Of a stretch of 49,274 bases of DNA, positions 47,108 through 49,274 are shown piece after piece. Made by a program: the position numbers and the translations under genes. The notes beneath the pieces were generated by a model. That model was not told the DNA's origin. It did not search any database and saw only the letters and a program-made list of their open reading frames with translations. Each line of letters opens with the position of its first letter. The stretch's first letter is position 1. The DNA comes from JAFDVL01 sp043783625 (GTDB taxonomy: Bacteria > Acidobacteriota > Blastocatellia > RBC074): the NCBI GenBank assembly GCA_043783625.1, contig JAYVZE010000036.1, positions 1 to 49,274 on the forward strand. Reading direction: 5' to 3'.

Positions 47108-47490
47108 ATATTTTGGACGAGAACATTGATCTGTTCACACGCCTTCAGCTCGCACAGTGGAAGTTTCACTTTCGGCAAATCGGCGTTGAGATATGGCAAT
47201 CAGGGATGAAGGATTATGATGAAATCATTCCAATGTTGCATTCAATTCGCCGCCCAACCTTCTTGACTAGAGATGATGATTTTTATCATCCGAAGTTACG
47301 TCACGCCAATTACTGTTTGGTTTATTTTGATGTTTCGCTGCCTCAGTCAGCAGAATATATTCGGCAGTTTTTCCGCCATCCTCTCTTTCGTACACAAATT
47401 CAGCGCATGGGGAAAGTTATACGCATTCATGAACACGGAATTACTTATTGGGAGGTTGGTGTGCATGGATCAAGGCGTGGGAATTGGTAA
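47104..47490 (+). CDS. DUF5615 PIN-like toxin
   Basis: A 128-residue protein that opens MNILDENIDL, the DEN motif of the DUF5615 PIN-like family, and has the second acidic motif FLTRDDDFYHP. These residues would bind Mg and cut RNA. It is longer than most DUF5615 proteins and its last ~35 residues (from RMGKVIRIHEHGITYWEVGV) are atypical. It is paired with the DUF433 antitoxin. A strong terminator follows at 47567-47614. Confidence 0.85.
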   Translation: MNILDENIDLFTRLQLAQWKFHFRQIGVEIWQSGMKDYDEIIPMLHSIRRPTFLTRDDDFYHPKLRHANYCLVYFDVSLPQSAEYIRQFFRHPLFRTQIQRMGKVIRIHEHGITYWEVGVHGSRRGNW

Positions 47491-47566
47491 TCACTAAATT
47501 CGCCAAAGAAACCCTTTGATCCCTTGTCCCCTTGACCCTTTGCGGTAAAACTCCTTTTTCATAACG

Positions 47567-47614
47567 GCGGAGCAGATGGCTGAAGATTTTTCTTCCATCT
47601 GCTCCGCTTTTTTT
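47567..47614 (+). terminator. Strong Rho-independent terminator
   Basis: GCGGAGCAGATGG (47567-47579) pairs perfectly with CCATCTGCTCCGC (47595-47607) around a 15-base loop, followed by seven T residues. It ends the toxin-antitoxin transcript. Confidence 0.93.
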
Positions 47615-47669
47615 GTATGTTGCATATTCCTGAATCTCCCCGCCATCTTGAAATTCAAAAGGAATCCGC

Positions 47670-48578
47670 ATGTACATAAAATCTAAACTCTCCCTCGTCT
47701 GTCTTTTAGCTTGCTTATCGCCAGTTGCCTTCGCGCAAAAAGCCGCTGCGCCGCCGCCGACTTCGACCACTTCGACCTTTGAAATCGTGCGTAAAAGTGA
47801 CCGCGAAGTTTTCACTACAACCAACCGCCAATTCAAATACATACCGCTTTTTAGCGAAGACAATTATAAATCTCTTTTGTTGCTCGAAGAAATTCGCCTG
47901 GATGTTTCGCCCGATGTCGAAGGTTCCAACGGGACGTTGAAAGTTGACGCCTGGCTCGGCAAAGGCAGCAAGCCCGACAAAAAAGCCTGGACAATCAAAT
48001 CGGATGCAAACGCAGGCGAAGCGGGAGATATGTTTTACAAGACTACGAATTATGGCTGTTGCGCCTCATACAATGTGATGACCTGGTACAACTTGCTGAG
48101 CGGGCAGAAGATTTATTCCGGTACTACTAACTTCGTCAAAATCTCTGTCCCGAATACCGGCGGCTCCGCGTTGGATCGGTACGTCACTTTCCATTCCAAT
48201 CAAGGCACAACCGACGCGCCAGAAATGAAGCGGATGAAAAATGTGTTGGGAGTGTTGCAATACGGCACCTCGAAGCGCGTGATCCATCGCGTGATAATTG
48301 TCGCTGCCGATCAGGATACGCTGGACGGGAGTGCTGTCCCCGAAATGGGTGTCGCGCATCAGGAAGAAACAAAATTTGCCAAAGACGATCAGGAAGAATT
48401 GATTGATTTGTGGAAGCACAATAATAAAAACGCGACGACTTCGTTATCGGATTTCACGGTGATTTTGAAATTCGATGACGACAAGAAAATTGTGATTCCG
48501 TTCAAGAATGATGCGCCTGTGCTGAGCGAAGCGAAGTTGCCGGGAAAGGTGACGGTGGAGCTTCCAACGAAGAAGTAA
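47670..48578 (+). CDS. Secreted protein of unknown function
   Basis: A 302-residue protein with a clear signal peptide (MYIKSKLSLVCLLACLSPVA, cleavage after FAQ) and a short Ala/Pro/Thr linker. The mature part is beta-rich and contains a Cys pair (YGCCASYNVMTWYNLLSGQK) and a charged C-terminal half with several Asp/Lys runs (DDQEELIDLWKHNNKN, KFDDDKKIVIPF). No known domain is recognised. AAGGAA precedes the ATG. It stands alone between the terminator and the ATPase gene. Confidence 0.75.
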   Translation: MYIKSKLSLVCLLACLSPVAFAQKAAAPPPTSTTSTFEIVRKSDREVFTTTNRQFKYIPLFSEDNYKSLLLLEEIRLDVSPDVEGSNGTLKVDAWLGKGSKPDKKAWTIKSDANAGEAGDMFYKTTNYGCCASYNVMTWYNLLSGQKIYSGTTNFVKISVPNTGGSALDRYVTFHSNQGTTDAPEMKRMKNVLGVLQYGTSKRVIHRVIIVAADQDTLDGSAVPEMGVAHQEETKFAKDDQEELIDLWKHNNKNATTSLSDFTVILKFDDDKKIVIPFKNDAPVLSEAKLPGKVTVELPTKK

Positions 48579-48585
48579 GGCTGAT

Positions 48586-48615
48586 TTGGGCAATAATAGA
48601 AAGATAAGTTATAAT
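48586..48615 (+). promoter_or_regulatory. Promoter of the ATPase gene
   Basis: TTGGGC (48586-48591), an 18-bp spacer and a perfect TATAAT (48610-48615) lie 20 bp before the start codon. Confidence 0.6.
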
Positions 48616-48635
48616 TTCGCAAAAGGTGAAAATCT

Positions 48636-49274
48636 ATGCCCCTAAACGCAAAAGACGATAATCTACTGAAAACCGTCTACCAAAATATTGATCCACTTGA
48701 ATCCTTAAAGCCGGGAGACCTTCGTTATCAACCAATTTATGGGATGGCAGGCAGCGAAGACCCAATAGAGTTATTGCATGGGGCGATAGATTGGGCTCCG
48801 ATTGCCAGTATGCAGATGTTTTCGGGCTTTCGCGGATCAGGCAAAACTACCGAATTATATCGCCTGAAGCAGAAACTTGAGGCGCAAAATTATCTGGTTT
48901 TGTATGTTAATGCCTTGGATTATGTGCCAGTTGCTGAGCCGGTTGATATTACACAATTGTTGATTGTGATTGCCGGAGCGTTTGGCGAAGCTTTGAAATC
49001 TGAGCTTGGCGTAGATGAGATCAAGGAATCTTACTGGGAACGACTTTGGCATTACCTGAACAAAACCAATATCGAAATCACCGAGGTTGGCATTAAGACT
49101 GGCGTTGAGCTGAAGATGGCACTCAAATCTGCTCCATCATTTCGTCAACGTTTACAGGAAAGGATGATTAATCGCGTCAATGACCTGAAAGACCAGATGG
49201 ACAAGTACATCGAAGAGTGCGTTCAGGCCATTCGCGCGAAAAAGGGCGATGACATCGAAATTGTTTTTCTTTTC
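48636..49274 (+). CDS. P-loop ATPase (AAA/STAND-like), truncated by the window edge
   Basis: The first 213 codons of a gene that runs off the window. The product reads YQPIYGMAGSEDPIELLHGA, then MFSGFRGSGKTTELYRL with a perfect Walker A (residues 64-72 region), followed by a strand LVLYVNALDYVPVAEPVDI and a helical region with SYWERLWHYLNKTNIEI. The pattern fits a family of P-loop ATPases with signature SGFRGSGK(S/T)TEL that often sit beside other effector or transmembrane genes; the function is unknown, and signalling or defence roles have been proposed for STAND-type relatives. AAAGG lies nine bases before the ATG. Confidence 0.75.
   Translation, partial: MPLNAKDDNLLKTVYQNIDPLESLKPGDLRYQPIYGMAGSEDPIELLHGAIDWAPIASMQMFSGFRGSGKTTELYRLKQKLEAQNYLVLYVNALDYVPVAEPVDITQLLIVIAGAFGEALKSELGVDEIKESYWERLWHYLNKTNIEITEVGIKTGVELKMALKSAPSFRQRLQERMINRVNDLKDQMDKYIEECVQAIRAKKGDDIEIVFLF

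Overview
The window most resembles a chromosomal segment of an Acidobacteriota bacterium, probably class Blastocatellia. This is inferred from two large MacB/FtsX-type permeases of the acidobacterial duplicated kind, an efflux module controlled by an NtrY/NtrC-type pair, a CdaA-CdaR pair, secreted YD-like and DUF3108 proteins, moderate GC content, and very many dispersed palindromic intergenic repeats. No insertion sequence, prophage, rRNA or CRISPR array is visible.

Layout. 1-3118: repeats, a sterol-desaturase-like membrane protein and a divergent Nramp-like transporter. 3193-14082 (minus strand): a coherent export/stress module in transcription order membrane fusion protein, two ABC ATPases, NtrC-type regulator, sensor kinase, and two large permeases. 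Two candidate sigma-54 promoters (upstream of the fusion protein and of the first permease) each carry upstream the same 38-bp four-box element with 11-bp phasing, probably the binding site of the regulator encoded between them. 14222-20030: a permease relic, a ChbG/HpnK-like deacetylase, tRNA-His, a secreted protein made of three ~244-residue repeats, and an O-antigen-ligase-like protein with an internal PDZ-like domain. 20402-28487: a 1982-residue alpha-2-macroglobulin, a DUF3108 lipoprotein and a fatty-acid desaturase. 28890-31539: pentapeptide-repeat protein, DUF433 protein, HNH nuclease and a small partner. 31855-37319: YD-like secreted protein, PriA, CdaA-CdaR and tRNA-Pro. 37320-42007: YceI, an ICMT-type methyltransferase, and an operon of two family 9 glycosyltransferases flanking a BNR-repeat protein. 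42362-49274: a small membrane protein, TMEM220, a CBM9-like protein, a thioesterase, Uma2, an amidohydrolase, a DUF433/DUF5615 toxin-antitoxin pair, a secreted orphan and a truncated P-loop ATPase.

The most striking layer is non-coding. About a dozen sequence-unrelated families of inverted repeats sit exactly at stop codons, fill whole intergenic gaps, or lie in frame inside conserved genes (priA, waaF-like, alpha-2-macroglobulin). Several are composite mirror palindromes made of small hairpins and some are built from 7-bp units. They behave like REP/MITE-type elements that preferentially settle at 3' gene ends. All functional calls come from reading the sequence; no database search was run.
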